Of a DNA stretch of 64,000 bases, positions 51,543 through 61,201 are shown piece after piece. The position numbers were made by a program, and so were the translations under genes. The stretch is taken from NCBI RefSeq assembly GCF_029945685.1, contig NZ_JAQSDA010000025.1, forward strand, positions 372,001-436,000. The letters run 5' to 3'. The stretch comes from Polaromonas sp. (GTDB lineage Bacteria; Pseudomonadota; Gammaproteobacteria; Burkholderiales; Burkholderiaceae_C). Every line of letters starts with the position of its first letter. Within the stretch, counting starts at the first letter, position 1. The notes under the pieces are model-generated. The model was not told the DNA's origin, made no database searches, and was given only the letters and a program-made list of their open reading frames with translations.

Positions 51543-53024
51543 CTAACGCTTCTTGCCGCCCAGGATGCCGCCCAGCGCGCCGCGCAGCACCTGGCGCGCC
51601 AGGTTGCGGGCTTCGGACTTGAGCACCTGCTGCACCAGCCCGTCGCGCGCGCCGCCGCGCGGACCTTTGGAGCCGAACAGCACGTCGCTGAGTCCGCCCA
51701 TGAAACCACCGGAAGCTTCTGCCGCCTTGGTGGTTTCGGCCTGTGTCGCCGCGACGCGGGCCTTGAGCATTTCATACGCCGATTCACGGTCCACGGCTTT
51801 TTCATACACACCTGCCACCAGCGAGCTCTGCATCAGGGCCTGGCGCTGCTGCGGCGTGATCGGGCCGATCTGGCTGCCCGGGGGCAGCACGTAGGCGCGC
51901 TCGGTCACGCTGGGCCGGCCCTTGCTGTCGAGAAAACTCACCAGGGCCTCGCCCACGGCCAGCTCGGTGATGGCGGTTTCAATGTCCAGGCCGGGTTTTT
52001 GCCGCATGGTCTGCGCCGTGGCCTTGACGGCTTTCTGGTCGCGCGGGGTGTAGGCGCGCAGCGCGTGCTGCACCCGGTTGCCCAGTTGGGCCAGCACCGA
52101 ATCAGGAATGTCCAGCGGGTTCTGCGTGACGAAATAGACGCCAACGCCCTTGGAGCGCACCAGTCGCACCACCAGCTCGATGCGCTCGATCAGCGCTTTG
52201 GGCGCTTCGTCGAACAGCAGGTGCGCCTCGTCGAAGAAAAACACCAGCTTGGGTTTGTCGGGGTCGCCGATTTCCGGGAGCAGCTCGAACAGCTCGGAGA
52301 GCATCCAGAGAAGAAAGGTCGCGTACAGCCGCGGCGAGTTCATCAGTTTGTCGGCAGCCAGGATGTTGACCACCCCCTTGCCGTCCACGGTCTGCATGAA
52401 GTCGCTGATGTTGAGCATGGGCTCGCCGAAGAACTTGTCGCCGCCCTGGGTTTCGATCTGCATCAGGCCGCGCTGGATGGCGCCCACGCTGGCGGCGCTG
52501 ATGTTGCCGTATTCGGTGGTGAAGGTGCTGGCGTTGTCGCCCACGTGCTGCAGCATGGCGCGCAGGTCTTTCAGGTCCAGCAGCAGCATGCCGCTGTCGT
52601 CGGCGATCTTGAACACCAGGTTGATGACGCCGGCCTGCGTCTCGTTCAGGCCCAGCATGCGGCCCAGCAGCAGCGGACCCATGTCGGACACGGTGGCGCG
52701 CACCGGGTGGCCCTGTTCGCCGAACACATCCCACAGCGTGGTGGGGCAGGCCAGCGGCACGGGCTTGTCGATGCCGCGCTCCTTGAGCACGGCCGCCATT
52801 TTTTCGCCCATGTTGCCGGCCTGGCTGATGCCGGCCAGGTCGCCCTTGACGTCGGCCATGAAGACCGGTACGCCGATTTTGGAGAAGTTTTCGGCCAGGG
52901 CCTGCAGCGTCACCGTCTTGCCGGTGCCGGTCGCGCCGGTGATCAGGCCGTGGCGGTTGGCCAGCGCCGGCAGCAGTTCACAGTGGGTGGAAGCGTTCCG
53001 GGCAATCAGAAAGGGCTCGGCCAT
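51543..53024 (-). CDS. HerA-like ATPase, DUF853 (YjgR-like)
   Basis: 493 residues. Walker A in [20 protein letters not shown] (26-45), [11 protein letters not shown] (arginine/sensor side), a Walker B-like [20 protein letters not shown] (about 241-260), [20 protein letters not shown] and a C-terminal basic tail [12 protein letters not shown]. It is a hexameric FtsK/HerA-type ATPase. YjgR-like members are widespread and of unknown role; other HerA ATPases team with nucleases in DNA repair or defence. It lies on the same strand just before the large nuclease gene, 225 bases apart, and diverges from YebC on the other side. Confidence 0.92.
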   Translation of the reverse strand: MAEPFLIARNASTHCELLPALANRHGLITGATGTGKTVTLQALAENFSKIGVPVFMADVKGDLAGISQAGNMGEKMAAVLKERGIDKPVPLACPTTLWDVFGEQGHPVRATVSDMGPLLLGRMLGLNETQAGVINLVFKIADDSGMLLLDLKDLRAMLQHVGDNASTFTTEYGNISAASVGAIQRGLMQIETQGGDKFFGEPMLNISDFMQTVDGKGVVNILAADKLMNSPRLYATFLLWMLSELFELLPEIGDPDKPKLVFFFDEAHLLFDEAPKALIERIELVVRLVRSKGVGVYFVTQNPLDIPDSVLAQLGNRVQHALRAYTPRDQKAVKATAQTMRQKPGLDIETAITELAVGEALVSFLDSKGRPSVTERAYVLPPGSQIGPITPQQRQALMQSSLVAGVYEKAVDRESAYEMLKARVAATQAETTKAAEASGGFMGGLSDVLFGSKGPRGGARDGLVQQVLKSEARNLARQVLRGALGGILGGKKR

Positions 53025-53112
53025 GGGGTGTCCTGTAGGTTGGAGGAAGCTGTGGGCAGCTGCCTAAAAGTAAAATGCGCTTTGTAGATTAAATCAATTC
53101 CAAAGGATTTCC

Positions 53113-53838
53113 GTGGCTGGTCACAGTAAATGGGCGAATATTCAGCACCGCAAGGGTCGCCAGGACGAGAAGCGCCAACGTGTCTGGACGCGTGTCATGC
53201 GCGAAATCATGGTGGCGGCGCGCATGGGCGGCGGCGATTTGAGCACCAACCCGCGCCTGCGTCTGGCCGTGGAAAAGGCCAAGGCGGCCAACATGCCCAA
53301 CGAAAACGTCAAGTACGGCATTGCCAAGGCGACCGGCAGCCTGGAAGGCGTGCATTACGAAGAGGTCCGTTATGAGGGTTACGGCATTGGCGGCGCGGCC
53401 ATCATCGTGGACTGCATGACCGACAACAAGGTGCGCACCGTGGCCGAGGTGCGCCACGCGTTTTCCAAGCACGGCGGCAACATGGGCACCGAGGGCTCGG
53501 TGGCTTTCCAGTTCAAGCATTGCGGCCAGCTGATTTTTGCCCCGGGCAGCGACGAAGACAGGATCATGGAAGTGGCGCTGGAGTCCGGCGCCGACGATGT
53601 GATCACGCATGAGGACGGCGCCATCGAGGTGCTGACGCCTTACACGGCGTTTGAAGCCGTCAAGAACGCCCTCGAAGCGGCCGGCCTGACGCCCGAAGTG
53701 GCCGAAGTGACCATGCGCGCCGACAACACCATCGAGCTCACCGGGGCCGAGGGCCAGAAGATGCAGAAACTGCTGGACGTGCTGGAAGACCTGGACGACA
53801 CGCAGGACGTGTTTCACAACGCCTCACTGGACAACTGA
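53113..53838 (+). CDS. YebC/PmpR family transcriptional regulator
   Basis: 241 residues from GTG 53113 with AGGATTT upstream. [20 protein letters not shown] is the universal YebC start. Further: [60 protein letters not shown], and a C-terminal acidic stretch [18 protein letters not shown]. The family acts in translation at difficult proline stretches or as a transcription factor. It starts a likely operon YebC-small membrane protein-purD-plsC-hemF-nadD. Confidence 0.96.
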   Translation: MAGHSKWANIQHRKGRQDEKRQRVWTRVMREIMVAARMGGGDLSTNPRLRLAVEKAKAANMPNENVKYGIAKATGSLEGVHYEEVRYEGYGIGGAAIIVDCMTDNKVRTVAEVRHAFSKHGGNMGTEGSVAFQFKHCGQLIFAPGSDEDRIMEVALESGADDVITHEDGAIEVLTPYTAFEAVKNALEAAGLTPEVAEVTMRADNTIELTGAEGQKMQKLLDVLEDLDDTQDVFHNASLDN

Positions 53839-53840
53839 CC

Positions 53841-54131
53841 ATGGACGGCAATACGGATTCGTCAGAGCGGCTGGCCCGCATCGAGCAACTGCTGCAGGAG
53901 GGTAACCGGCTGCGCGCGGAAGCCATCGCGCTGCAGAAGGAATCGCTGACGATGCAGAAGTCGCTGGTGGAGGACACCCGCGCCAACATCGTGAAGGCCG
54001 GCACCGTGAACGACCAGGCGCTGGAGCTCCAGCGCCGCAGCAAGGCGGCGGTCAAGGTCATCTTCGGCATCGTTCTGCTTCTTATTATTTACCTCAGCTA
54101 TCTGCTGTTTTTTAGGTTGAACCTCCCGTGA
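53841..54131 (+). CDS. Small coiled-coil membrane protein
   Basis: 96 residues, two bases after the YebC stop and overlapping the start of purD by four. The N-terminal two thirds is a helical coiled coil (ERLARIEQLLQEGNRLRAEA, MQKSLVEDTRANIVKAGTVN); the end is one membrane helix (VIFGIVLLLIIYLSYLLFF). It is not a recognised family; it may anchor something at the inner membrane. Tight coupling to both neighbours supports a real gene. Confidence 0.8.
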   Translation: MDGNTDSSERLARIEQLLQEGNRLRAEAIALQKESLTMQKSLVEDTRANIVKAGTVNDQALELQRRSKAAVKVIFGIVLLLIIYLSYLLFFRLNLP

Positions 54132-55447
54132 AAGTTCTTGTTATTGGCGGCGGTGGCCGTGAACATGCGCTGGCCTGGAAACTCGCCCAGTCCCCCAAGG
54201 TGCAGGCGGTCTACGTCGCGCCGGGCAACGGCGGGACCGCGCTGGATCCTCGCCTTGAGAACATCAATATCACGGATGTCCAGGCGCTGCGGGCGTGGGC
54301 AGCTACAGAAAAGATAGCGCTGACGGTGGTGGGGCCGGAGCAGCCGCTGGCCGCCGGCATCGTCGACGAGTTCCGCGCCCACGGCCTGCGGGTGTTCGGT
54401 CCGACCAAAGCCGCTGCCCAGCTGGAAAGCTCCAAGGCCTTTTCCAAGGCCTTCATGAAGCGCCACGGCATCCCGACCGCCGAGTACGACACCTTCACCG
54501 ACGCCACGGCGGCGCACGCGTATGTGGACGAAAAAGGTGCGCCGATTGTGGTCAAGGCCGATGGCCTGGCGGCCGGCAAGGGCGTGGTCGTGGCCATGAG
54601 CCTGCACGAAGCGCATGAAGCCATCGAGTTCATGCTCGCGCCCGACCCCAGCTTCAACCCGCTGGGCGTCACGCACAACGCCGGCGGCGCGCGTGTCGTG
54701 ATCGAGGAGTTTTTGCAGGGCGAGGAAGCCAGTTTCATCGTGATGTGCGACGGCAAGAACGTGGCCGCCATGGCCACCAGCCAGGACCACAAGCGCCTGC
54801 TGGACGACGACCAGGGGCCGAACACCGGTGGCATGGGCGCCTATTCACCGGCGCCGGTGGTCACACCCGACGTGCACGCCCGCGCCATGCGCGAGATCAT
54901 CCTGCCCACCATCAAGGGCATGGAAAAAGACGGCATCCCGTTTACCGGCTTCCTGTACGCCGGCCTGATGATTTCCCCCGACGGCAAGGTCAAGACGCTG
55001 GAGTTCAACTGCCGCATGGGCGACCCGGAAACCCAGCCGATCATGATGCGGCTCAAGTCCGACCTGTTCGATGTCATGCTGGCGGCCACCTCGGGCAAGC
55101 TCGACGAGGTGGAGCTGGAATGGGACCGCCGCGTGGCGCTGGGCGTGGTGATGGCCGCGCACGGCTATCCGTTGAACCCGCGCAAGGGCGATCTGATCAC
55201 CGGCCTGCCGGTGGTGCATCCGTCCGAGGCGCCTGATGACGTGGTGGTGTTCCACGCCGGAACCGCCACGGCCGCAGGTGGCGTCAAGGCCGGCGTGGTG
55301 ACCTCCGGTGGCCGCGTCTTGTGTGTCACGGCGCTGGCCAGTTCCGTGCGGGAAGCCCAGCACCTGGCCTACGAGGCCACGCAGGCCATTCATTTCGACG
55401 GCGCGCAGTTCCGCAAGGACATCGGATTTCGGGCCATCAAGTCCTGA
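54128..55447 (+). CDS. purD: Phosphoribosylamine-glycine ligase
   Basis: 439 residues from GTG 54128, overlapping the previous stop. Second step of purine synthesis: phosphoribosylamine + glycine + ATP to GAR. The N domain starts VLVIGGGGREHALAWKLAQS. The ATP-grasp core has SSKAFSKAFMKRHGIPTAEY, PIVVKADGLAAGKGVVVAMS, VIEEFLQGEEASFIVMCDG and FNCRMGDPETQPIMMRLKSD. The C domain ends AAHGYPLNPRKGD. The residues around WAATEKIALTVVG resemble a dispersed repeat only by chance. The next gene shares TGATG with the stop. Confidence 0.98.
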   Translation: MKVLVIGGGGREHALAWKLAQSPKVQAVYVAPGNGGTALDPRLENINITDVQALRAWAATEKIALTVVGPEQPLAAGIVDEFRAHGLRVFGPTKAAAQLESSKAFSKAFMKRHGIPTAEYDTFTDATAAHAYVDEKGAPIVVKADGLAAGKGVVVAMSLHEAHEAIEFMLAPDPSFNPLGVTHNAGGARVVIEEFLQGEEASFIVMCDGKNVAAMATSQDHKRLLDDDQGPNTGGMGAYSPAPVVTPDVHARAMREIILPTIKGMEKDGIPFTGFLYAGLMISPDGKVKTLEFNCRMGDPETQPIMMRLKSDLFDVMLAATSGKLDEVELEWDRRVALGVVMAAHGYPLNPRKGDLITGLPVVHPSEAPDDVVVFHAGTATAAGGVKAGVVTSGGRVLCVTALASSVREAQHLAYEATQAIHFDGAQFRKDIGFRAIKS

Positions 55448-56091
55448 TGGGCATGGATTTCCAGCCGCCGCACCCCGTGCAGTTCCAGGGGAGCGGGCTG
55501 GCCCGGGCGCTGGTGCGGGCCCTCGGCTGGCGCATTGATTTTGCGGGGCTGCCAACGCTGCAGGGCGTGATTGTGGTGTACCCGCACACCTCGAACTGGG
55601 ATTTCCCGGTTGCGGTGCTGCTGAAATGGGCGGTCGGCCTTCCGGTGCAGTTCTGGGGCAAGGACACGCTGTTTCGCATTCCGCTGTTCGGGCCGTGGCT
55701 GCGCTGGTTGGGCGGCGTGCCCGTCAGGCGTTCGGCGCCCCAGGGCGTGGTCGGGCAGATGACGGCCATGATGAAACAGAAAAAAGCCGACGGGCAGTAC
55801 TTCTGGCTGGCCCTGTCACCGGAAGGCACCCGCCGTCTCACAACGGGCTGGCGCAGCGGTTTTTACCGGCTGGCGCTGGAAGCCGATGTGCCGGTGGGCC
55901 TGGCCGGGCTCGACTATTCGCGCAAGCGCCTGGTTTTTCGCGATTTTGTGCGGCTGACCGGCGATGAAGACCGCGACCTGGAGCGCATGGCCGGGGCCCT
56001 GCAGGATTTCCGCGGCTTGCGGGCCGGTGCCGCGGCGCCCGTGCGTTTGATCAATTCAGGCCTGCCCCGGGCCGATACCATCCTGAAATGA
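55447..56091 (+). CDS. 1-acyl-glycerol-phosphate acyltransferase-like protein
   Basis: 214 residues from ATG 55447, overlapping the purD stop by one base. PlsC-type motifs: [20 protein letters not shown] gives His-x4-Asp, [18 protein letters not shown] holds the arginine block, and [20 protein letters not shown] gives the PEGTR motif. It transfers acyl chains to lysophosphatidate or another lipid acceptor at the inner membrane. Both overlaps (purD, hemF) show one transcript. It belongs to the short group without membrane helices. Acceptor not certain. Confidence 0.92.
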   Translation: MGMDFQPPHPVQFQGSGLARALVRALGWRIDFAGLPTLQGVIVVYPHTSNWDFPVAVLLKWAVGLPVQFWGKDTLFRIPLFGPWLRWLGGVPVRRSAPQGVVGQMTAMMKQKKADGQYFWLALSPEGTRRLTTGWRSGFYRLALEADVPVGLAGLDYSRKRLVFRDFVRLTGDEDRDLERMAGALQDFRGLRAGAAAPVRLINSGLPRADTILK

Positions 56092-57008
56092 GCACCATGA
56101 CCGATTCTTCCCACGTCCGCAGCTACTTGCTGGAGTTGCAGGAGCGCATCACGAGCAGCGTCGCCGCGCTCGACGGCCAGCCTTTTGTGGCCGACCACTG
56201 GCGCAAGGAACCCGGTGAAACGCTGCAGGGCGATGGCATCACCCGGATTCTGGAACAGGGCAGGGTGTTTGAGCGCGCCGGCTGCGGTTTCTCGCATGTG
56301 CGCGGCCCCCAACTGCCGCCGTCGGCCACGCAGCACCGGCCCGAGCTGTCCGGCGCGCCGTTTGAGGCCATGGGTGTGTCGCTGGTGTTTCACCCGCGCA
56401 ACCCCTATGTACCCACCGTGCACATGAATGTGCGCATGATCGCGGCAACACCGGCATCGGGCCCGACCGCCTACTGGTTCGGCGGCGGCATGGATCTGAC
56501 GCCGTATTACGGGTTTGACGAGGATGCGGTGCATTTTCACCAGACCTGCAAGGACGCCCTGGAACCGTTCGGCGACGACAAATACCCGCGCTTCAAGACC
56601 TGGTGCGACGAATATTTCTACCTGAAACACCGCGAGGAGCAGCGCGGCATAGGCGGCGTGTTCTTTGACGACTTTCAGGAACTGGGCTTCGAGGGCAGCC
56701 TGGCGATGATGCGTTCGGTCGGCGACGCCTTCCTGGCGGCCTACCTGCCCATCGTCGAGCGCCGCAAGGACATGGCTTACGGCGAACGCGAGCGCGATTT
56801 CCAGCTGTACCGCCGCGGCCGTTATGTGGAGTTCAACCTGGTCTGGGACCGCGGCACCCACTTTGGCCTGCAATCGGGCGGGCGCACCGAGTCCATCCTG
56901 ATGTCGATGCCGCCGCTGGCCGCCTGGTCCTACCAGCGCCCCGTCGAGGCCGGCTCGGCCGAGGCGCGGCTGTCCACCGAGTTTCTGGTCAGGCGGGACT
57001 GGCTTTGA
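56088..57008 (+). CDS. hemF: Oxygen-dependent coproporphyrinogen III oxidase
   Basis: 306 residues, starting four bases before the end of the previous gene. Oxidative decarboxylation of coproporphyrinogen III to protoporphyrinogen IX in the cytosol. Family landmarks: AAVSRMC-free [72 protein letters not shown], and the C-terminal [20 protein letters not shown]. The oxygen-dependent form agrees with aerobic life. The nadD start overlaps its stop. Confidence 0.98.
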   Translation: MSTMTDSSHVRSYLLELQERITSSVAALDGQPFVADHWRKEPGETLQGDGITRILEQGRVFERAGCGFSHVRGPQLPPSATQHRPELSGAPFEAMGVSLVFHPRNPYVPTVHMNVRMIAATPASGPTAYWFGGGMDLTPYYGFDEDAVHFHQTCKDALEPFGDDKYPRFKTWCDEYFYLKHREEQRGIGGVFFDDFQELGFEGSLAMMRSVGDAFLAAYLPIVERRKDMAYGERERDFQLYRRGRYVEFNLVWDRGTHFGLQSGGRTESILMSMPPLAAWSYQRPVEAGSAEARLSTEFLVRRDWL

Positions 57009-57637
57009 GTGCAGTGCCGTCAGCGGGCGCAAGGCGTGTGGGCATCTTTGGCGGCGCGTTTGACCCGCCGCATTTGGCCCACGTGGCCCTGGCGCAGGCG
57101 GCAACGGCGCAGCTCGCGCTCGATGCCCTGCACATCATTCCGACCGGCCAGGCCTGGCACAAGACCCGCACGCTCAGCGCGCCCGAACACCGGCTGGCCA
57201 TGGCCCGGCTGGCGTTTGCCGGGCTGGACCGGGTGGTGGTGGACGACCGGGAAATCCGGCGTGCCGGCCCCAGCTTCACCATCGATACGCTGGAGGCCCT
57301 GCAGGCCGAAAACCCCGGTGCCCAGCTCTACCTGGTCATTGGCAACGACCAGTTCGCCGCCCTGAAGACCTGGCACCGCTGGCAGGCGATTCTGGAAATA
57401 GCTATAATTTGTATAGCAAACCGCGCTGGTTCGACAAGCACTGGTGCCGGTTTTGACCCTGAAAATCTGGCCGGGCACGGGGTTTTGACCCTGCAATTGC
57501 CGCTGATGCCGGTCAGTGCCACCGACATCCGGCGGCAAATCAGTTCAGGCAGCGCCGGCCCACCGGGCTGGACCCCCTTGGTTCCGGAGCCGGTTGCGCG
57601 TTATATTGAGCGCCATCATCTCTACATTTCTCCGTAA
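57005..57637 (+). CDS. nadD: Nicotinate-nucleotide adenylyltransferase
   Basis: 210 residues from TTG 57005 (GTG 57014 possible). It makes NaAD from NaMN and ATP. The nucleotidyltransferase signature is [20 protein letters not shown] (14-33, GGxFDPxHxxH); PTGQAWHKT and [15 protein letters not shown] are typical, and the C-terminal SATDIRRQI (ISSTxIR) motif closes the site. Residues about 130-152 ([20 protein letters not shown]) are encoded by a dispersed repeat in frame, replacing the usual strand before the SATDIR segment. It is in the order hemF-nadD-rsfS-rlmH. Confidence 0.95.
   Translation: MSAVPSAGARRVGIFGGAFDPPHLAHVALAQAATAQLALDALHIIPTGQAWHKTRTLSAPEHRLAMARLAFAGLDRVVVDDREIRRAGPSFTIDTLEALQAENPGAQLYLVIGNDQFAALKTWHRWQAILEIAIICIANRAGSTSTGAGFDPENLAGHGVLTLQLPLMPVSATDIRRQISSGSAGPPGWTPLVPEPVARYIERHHLYISP
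57394..57462 (+). repeat. Dispersed repeat family A, copy inside nadD
   Basis: ATAGCTATAATTTGTATAGC, AAACCGCGCTGGTTCGACAA, GCACTGGTGCCGGTTTTGAC. It matches the family and stays in the nadD frame. Confidence 0.7.
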
Positions 57638-57683
57638 TTTTCAGTAATTTCCCGTCAACTCACTCTTTGAAGCAAACCACTGC

Positions 57684-58475
57684 ATGACTTCCACTCCCAA
57701 CACCGCCAGCACCGCTGCGAAAAAAGACGTCCAGAAACTGCAGCGAGCCATCATTGATGGGCTGGAAGATGTGAAGGCGGCTGACATCCAGGTGTTTGAC
57801 ACGGAGCACATCACCTCGCTGTTCGAGCGCGTGATCATCGCCTCGGGCAGCTCCAACCGGCAGACCAAGGCACTGGCCGCCAGCGTGCGGGATGCCGTGC
57901 GTGACGCCGGTTTTGCCAAGCCGCGCATCGAGGGTGAAGAAAACGGCGAGTGGATCATTGTGGATTGCGGCGCCGCTGTCGCGCACATCATGCAGCCGAC
58001 GATTCGCCAGTACTACCACCTCGAAGAGTTGTGGGGCGACAAACCGGTCAAGCTCAAGCTGGGCGCGCCTGCACCGCTGGTCAAGGCATCCAGGCCCGAC
58101 GTCGAGGAAGCGCCCAAGCCGGCCAAGTCGCGCGCTGGTGCGAAATCGTCAGGGAAGGCTGTTGCCAAACCTGCCGCCAGAAAAGTCGTCGCCCGGACCG
58201 ATGACGGCACTTACGTGGGCCGCGTCGGCAAGATGACCGACTGGACCGCCAAACGCAATGCCGCCGCACCGGCTGCCGAGCCCGCTGCCGAACCCGTCAA
58301 GGCGGCTGCCAAAACGGCTGCCAAAACGGCGGTGAAAAAGGCTCCTGCGAAAACACCCATCGTGAAGATTCCGGTCGCCAAAAAAGTGGCAGCGAAGAAA
58401 ACGGTTGCCAAGGCTGCAGCCAAGACGGCTGCCAGGAAACCCGCTGCGAAGAAAACCACGACCCGGAGCAAATGA
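57684..58475 (+). CDS. rsfS: Ribosome silencing factor RsfS with long basic tail
   Basis: 263 residues against about 105-130 for most RsfS. The first 120 residues are normal: [60 protein letters not shown] and [11 protein letters not shown]. RsfS binds L14 of the large subunit and blocks subunit joining in slow growth. From about 140 the sequence is Lys/Ala/Pro repeat-like ([40 protein letters not shown]), like histone H1 tails. A short internal island [19 protein letters not shown] interrupts it. It overlaps rlmH by four bases. Confidence 0.95.
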   Translation: MTSTPNTASTAAKKDVQKLQRAIIDGLEDVKAADIQVFDTEHITSLFERVIIASGSSNRQTKALAASVRDAVRDAGFAKPRIEGEENGEWIIVDCGAAVAHIMQPTIRQYYHLEELWGDKPVKLKLGAPAPLVKASRPDVEEAPKPAKSRAGAKSSGKAVAKPAARKVVARTDDGTYVGRVGKMTDWTAKRNAAAPAAEPAAEPVKAAAKTAAKTAVKKAPAKTPIVKIPVAKKVAAKKTVAKAAAKTAARKPAAKKTTTRSK

Positions 58476-58939
58476 GGCTGACGATTGTCGCCGTCGGGCA
58501 GAAGGTGCCCGATTGGGCGCAAACCGCCTACGACGACTACGCCAAGCGTTTTCCGCCAGAGCTGCGGGTCGAACTCAAGGCCGTCAAGACCGAGCCGCGC
58601 GCCTCCAAAACCCTGGACACCCTGCTGGCGGCTGAACGCCAGCGTATCGAAGGCGTGATTCCCAAGGGAACCCGCATCGTCGCGCTGGATGAACGAGGCA
58701 GCGCCATGACCACGGTGGCGCTGGCCGACAAGCTCAAAAGCTGGCAGCGTGAAGGCGACGACGTGGCCATCGTCATCGGCGGCCCGGACGGGCTGGACCC
58801 CGTGTTCAAACAGGCCGCTCACGAGCGCCTGCGCCTGTCGGACCTGACCCTGCCGCATGCCATGGTGCGTGTGCTGCTGATCGAGCAGCTCTACCGCGCC
58901 TGGAGCATCACGGTCAACCATCCCTATCACAGGGAATGA
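58472..58939 (+). CDS. rlmH: 23S rRNA (pseudouridine1915-N3)-methyltransferase
   Basis: 155 residues, the family length. SPOUT methyltransferase Rlm[58 protein letters not shown] and [20 protein letters not shown], ending [15 protein letters not shown]. It methylates pseudouridine 1915 in 23S rRNA. Start overlaps rsfS by four bases. After the stop lies a family B repeat before maf. Confidence 0.98.
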   Translation: MRLTIVAVGQKVPDWAQTAYDDYAKRFPPELRVELKAVKTEPRASKTLDTLLAAERQRIEGVIPKGTRIVALDERGSAMTTVALADKLKSWQREGDDVAIVIGGPDGLDPVFKQAAHERLRLSDLTLPHAMVRVLLIEQLYRAWSITVNHPYHRE

Positions 58940-58941
58940 GT

Positions 58942-59035
58942 GGCCCCCACGCTTGTCGCTTCGCGTACTGCGCTGCCCCCCGAGGGGGCCGCTGCGCCTG
59001 CGGACTGGCAAAGCCAGATCCGCGGCCCCTGCTGG
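58942..59035 (+). repeat. Dispersed repeat family B, copy 3
   Basis: GGCCCCCACGCTTGTCGCTT, CGCGTACTGCGCTGCCCCCC, GAGGGGGC, then CGCTGCGCCTGCGGACTGGC, AAAGCCAGATCCGCGGCCCC. It fills most of the rlmH-maf gap, close to copies at 1203 and 14918. Confidence 0.8.
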
Positions 59036-59073
59036 GCTGAATCGGGGACGTGGCTCGCCTCAGGACTTCAAAC

Positions 59074-59676
59074 ATGAACGACTTCATTTACCTTGCTTCC
59101 CAAAGCCCGCGCCGCCGGCAGTTGCTGGAGCAGCTGGGCGTGTCCTGCGAACTGCTGCTGCCCGGCGCCAGCGAAGACAGCGAGGCGCTGGAAGTGGTGC
59201 TGGCTGGCGAGGCGCCGACCGCCTATGTCCAGCGCGTCACGCAGCTCAAGCTCGACGCCGCCGTGGCGCGTCTGAAACAACGCGGTTTGCCGCCGGCGCC
59301 GATTTTGTGCTCGGACACCACGGTGGCCATGGGGCGCCGCATCTATGGCAAGCCTGACGATGCCGCCCATGCTGAAAGCATGCTGGCCGAACTGGCCGGA
59401 CACACACACCGCGTGCTGACGGCCGTGGCGGTGCAGCATGGCCGCAAACGGCTGCAGGCGCTGAGCGTGTCGCGGGTGACCTTTGCGCCCATGAGCCGGA
59501 CACAGATTCGCGCCTACGTCGCCACGGGCGAGCCGTTGGGCAAAGCCGGCGCCTATGCCATCCAGGGGAGGGTGGCGATGTTCATCTCGCACATGAGAGG
59601 CAGTTATTCCGGCATCATGGGCCTGCCGCTGCATGAAACCGCGCTGCTGCTGCAGGCCGCAGGCCTGAAAATATAG
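59074..59676 (+). CDS. maf: Maf family nucleotide pyrophosphatase
   Basis: 200 residues from ATG 59074 (MNDFIYLASQSPRRRQLLEQ); the frame also allows TTG/ATG upstream without similarity. The Maf N signature ASQSPRRRQLLEQLG, APILCSDTTVAMGRRIYGKP and the later AGAYAIQGRVAMFISHMRGS, YSGIMGLPLHETALLLQ are diagnostic. Maf proteins hydrolyse dTTP/UTP or modified nucleotides to the monophosphate to keep them out of nucleic acid. YhdE-type (dTTP/UTP) is most likely. Next to rng in the classical order. Confidence 0.96.
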   Translation: MNDFIYLASQSPRRRQLLEQLGVSCELLLPGASEDSEALEVVLAGEAPTAYVQRVTQLKLDAAVARLKQRGLPPAPILCSDTTVAMGRRIYGKPDDAAHAESMLAELAGHTHRVLTAVAVQHGRKRLQALSVSRVTFAPMSRTQIRAYVATGEPLGKAGAYAIQGRVAMFISHMRGSYSGIMGLPLHETALLLQAAGLKI

Positions 59677-59700
59677 ATAAGCGCCCCACAAGAAGACACC

Positions 59701-61182
59701 ATGCAACAAGACATCCTGATCAACTGGTCGCCCCAGGAAACCCGTGTGGCCGTGGTCGAATATGGAGCCGTGCAGGAGCTGCATGTCGAGCGCACGCTGG
59801 AACGCGGCCTGGTCGGCAATGTCTACCTCGGCAAGGTCGTCCGGGTGCTGCCGGGCATGCAGTCGGCTTTCATCGACATCGGCCTGGAACGCGCCGCGTT
59901 TTTGCATGTGGCGGATCTGATGAGCAGCATCAACAGCCGGCACGCCGACGCCGACAACGCGGCGACCCCCGCGGCAGCACCGCAGCCGATTGAAAAGCAG
60001 CTGTTTGTCGGCCAGGCGCTGATGGTGCAGGTGCTGAAGGACCCGATTGGCACCAAGGGTGCGAGGCTGACCGCGCAGGTCAGCATTGCCGGCCGCCTGC
60101 TGGTGTTTCTGCCGCAGGACAACCACATTGGCGTGTCGCAGAAAATCCCCGCCGCACAACGCGAGGAATTGCGCCAGCGGCTGCAGACCCTGACCGGTGA
60201 CATGGGCGGCGGTTTCATCCTTCGCACCAATGGCGAGGACGCCACCGATGCGGAGCTCGGCGAGGACATCGCCTACCTGCGCAAGACCTGGGCCCGCATC
60301 AAGGACGCCGCGCTGCGCCTGCCACCGACCTCGGTGCTGCACCAGGACCTCAACCTGCTGCAGCGTGTGCTGCGCGACATGGTGCTGGAAAACACCCAGA
60401 GCATACGCATCGACTCGCGCGAGCAGTTCGACAAGCTCAGGCTGTTTGCCACGGAGTTCATGCCGGCGACCCTGCAGCGGCTGCAACTGCACAGCGGCGA
60501 GCGCCCGATTTTTGACCTCTTCAACATCGACGAGGAAATTGCCAAGGCGCTGGGCCGTCGGGTGGACCTGAAATCGGGCGGCTACCTGATCATCGACCAG
60601 ACCGAGGCGCTGACCACGGTGGACGTCAACACCGGCGGTTTTGTGGGTGCGCGCAATTTTGACGACACGATCTTCAAGACCAACCTGGAAGCTTCGCAGG
60701 CGATTGCGCGGCAACTGCGGCTGCGCAACCTCGGTGGCATTGTGATCGTCGATTTCATCGACATGTTGCGTGACAACCATCGCGACGCCGTGCTGGCGGA
60801 GTTCCTGAAGCAGCTCGCCCGCGACCGCATCAAAACCAGCGTGAACGGCTTTTCGGCGCTGGGCCTGCTCGAGATGACACGCAAGCGCACACGCGAGTCC
60901 CTGGCGCACCAGCTGTGCGAACCGTGCAGCGCCTGCCAGGGCAAGGGCGTGGTCAAGACGGCGCGCAGCGTCGGCTACGACATCCTGCGGGAAATCCTGC
61001 GCGAGGCCCGCCAGTTCAATCCCCGGGAGTTCCGGGTGATTGCCTCGCCCAAGGTGATCGAGCTGTTTCTCGACGAGGAAAGCCAGCACCTGGCGGGCCT
61101 GAGCGACTTCATCGGCAAGCCGATCTCGCTGCAGTCCGAAGCCGCCATGGCGCAGGAACAGTACGATATCGTCCTGCTCTGA
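59701..61182 (+). CDS. rng: Ribonuclease G
   Basis: 493 residues, the usual length, without the RNase E scaffold tail. Begins MQQDILINWSPQETRVAVVE; the S1 part is GLVGNVYLGKVVRVLPGMQS with AAFLHVADL. The catalytic part has GYLIIDQTEALTTVDVNTGG (Asp of DVNTG binds Mg), IVIVDFIDMLRDNHRD and the Zn-link CEPCSACQGKG (Cys-x-x-Cys). It processes 16S rRNA 5' ends and decays mRNA. Maf lies 24 bases upstream. Confidence 0.97.
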   Translation: MQQDILINWSPQETRVAVVEYGAVQELHVERTLERGLVGNVYLGKVVRVLPGMQSAFIDIGLERAAFLHVADLMSSINSRHADADNAATPAAAPQPIEKQLFVGQALMVQVLKDPIGTKGARLTAQVSIAGRLLVFLPQDNHIGVSQKIPAAQREELRQRLQTLTGDMGGGFILRTNGEDATDAELGEDIAYLRKTWARIKDAALRLPPTSVLHQDLNLLQRVLRDMVLENTQSIRIDSREQFDKLRLFATEFMPATLQRLQLHSGERPIFDLFNIDEEIAKALGRRVDLKSGGYLIIDQTEALTTVDVNTGGFVGARNFDDTIFKTNLEASQAIARQLRLRNLGGIVIVDFIDMLRDNHRDAVLAEFLKQLARDRIKTSVNGFSALGLLEMTRKRTRESLAHQLCEPCSACQGKGVVKTARSVGYDILREILREARQFNPREFRVIASPKVIELFLDEESQHLAGLSDFIGKPISLQSEAAMAQEQYDIVLL

Positions 61183-61201
61183 AGCATCGCCACCGTCCTG
61201 C

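Noticed and set aside
51507..53087. 526-residue plus-strand frame antisense to the HerA-like gene
   Set aside because: Shadow frame with the typical His/Gln/Val composition; the minus-strand gene has full ATPase motifs.
54297..54325. GCTACAGAAAAGATAGC in purD resembling repeat family A
   Set aside because: Encodes WAATEKIALTVVG, normal for PurD; no further match.
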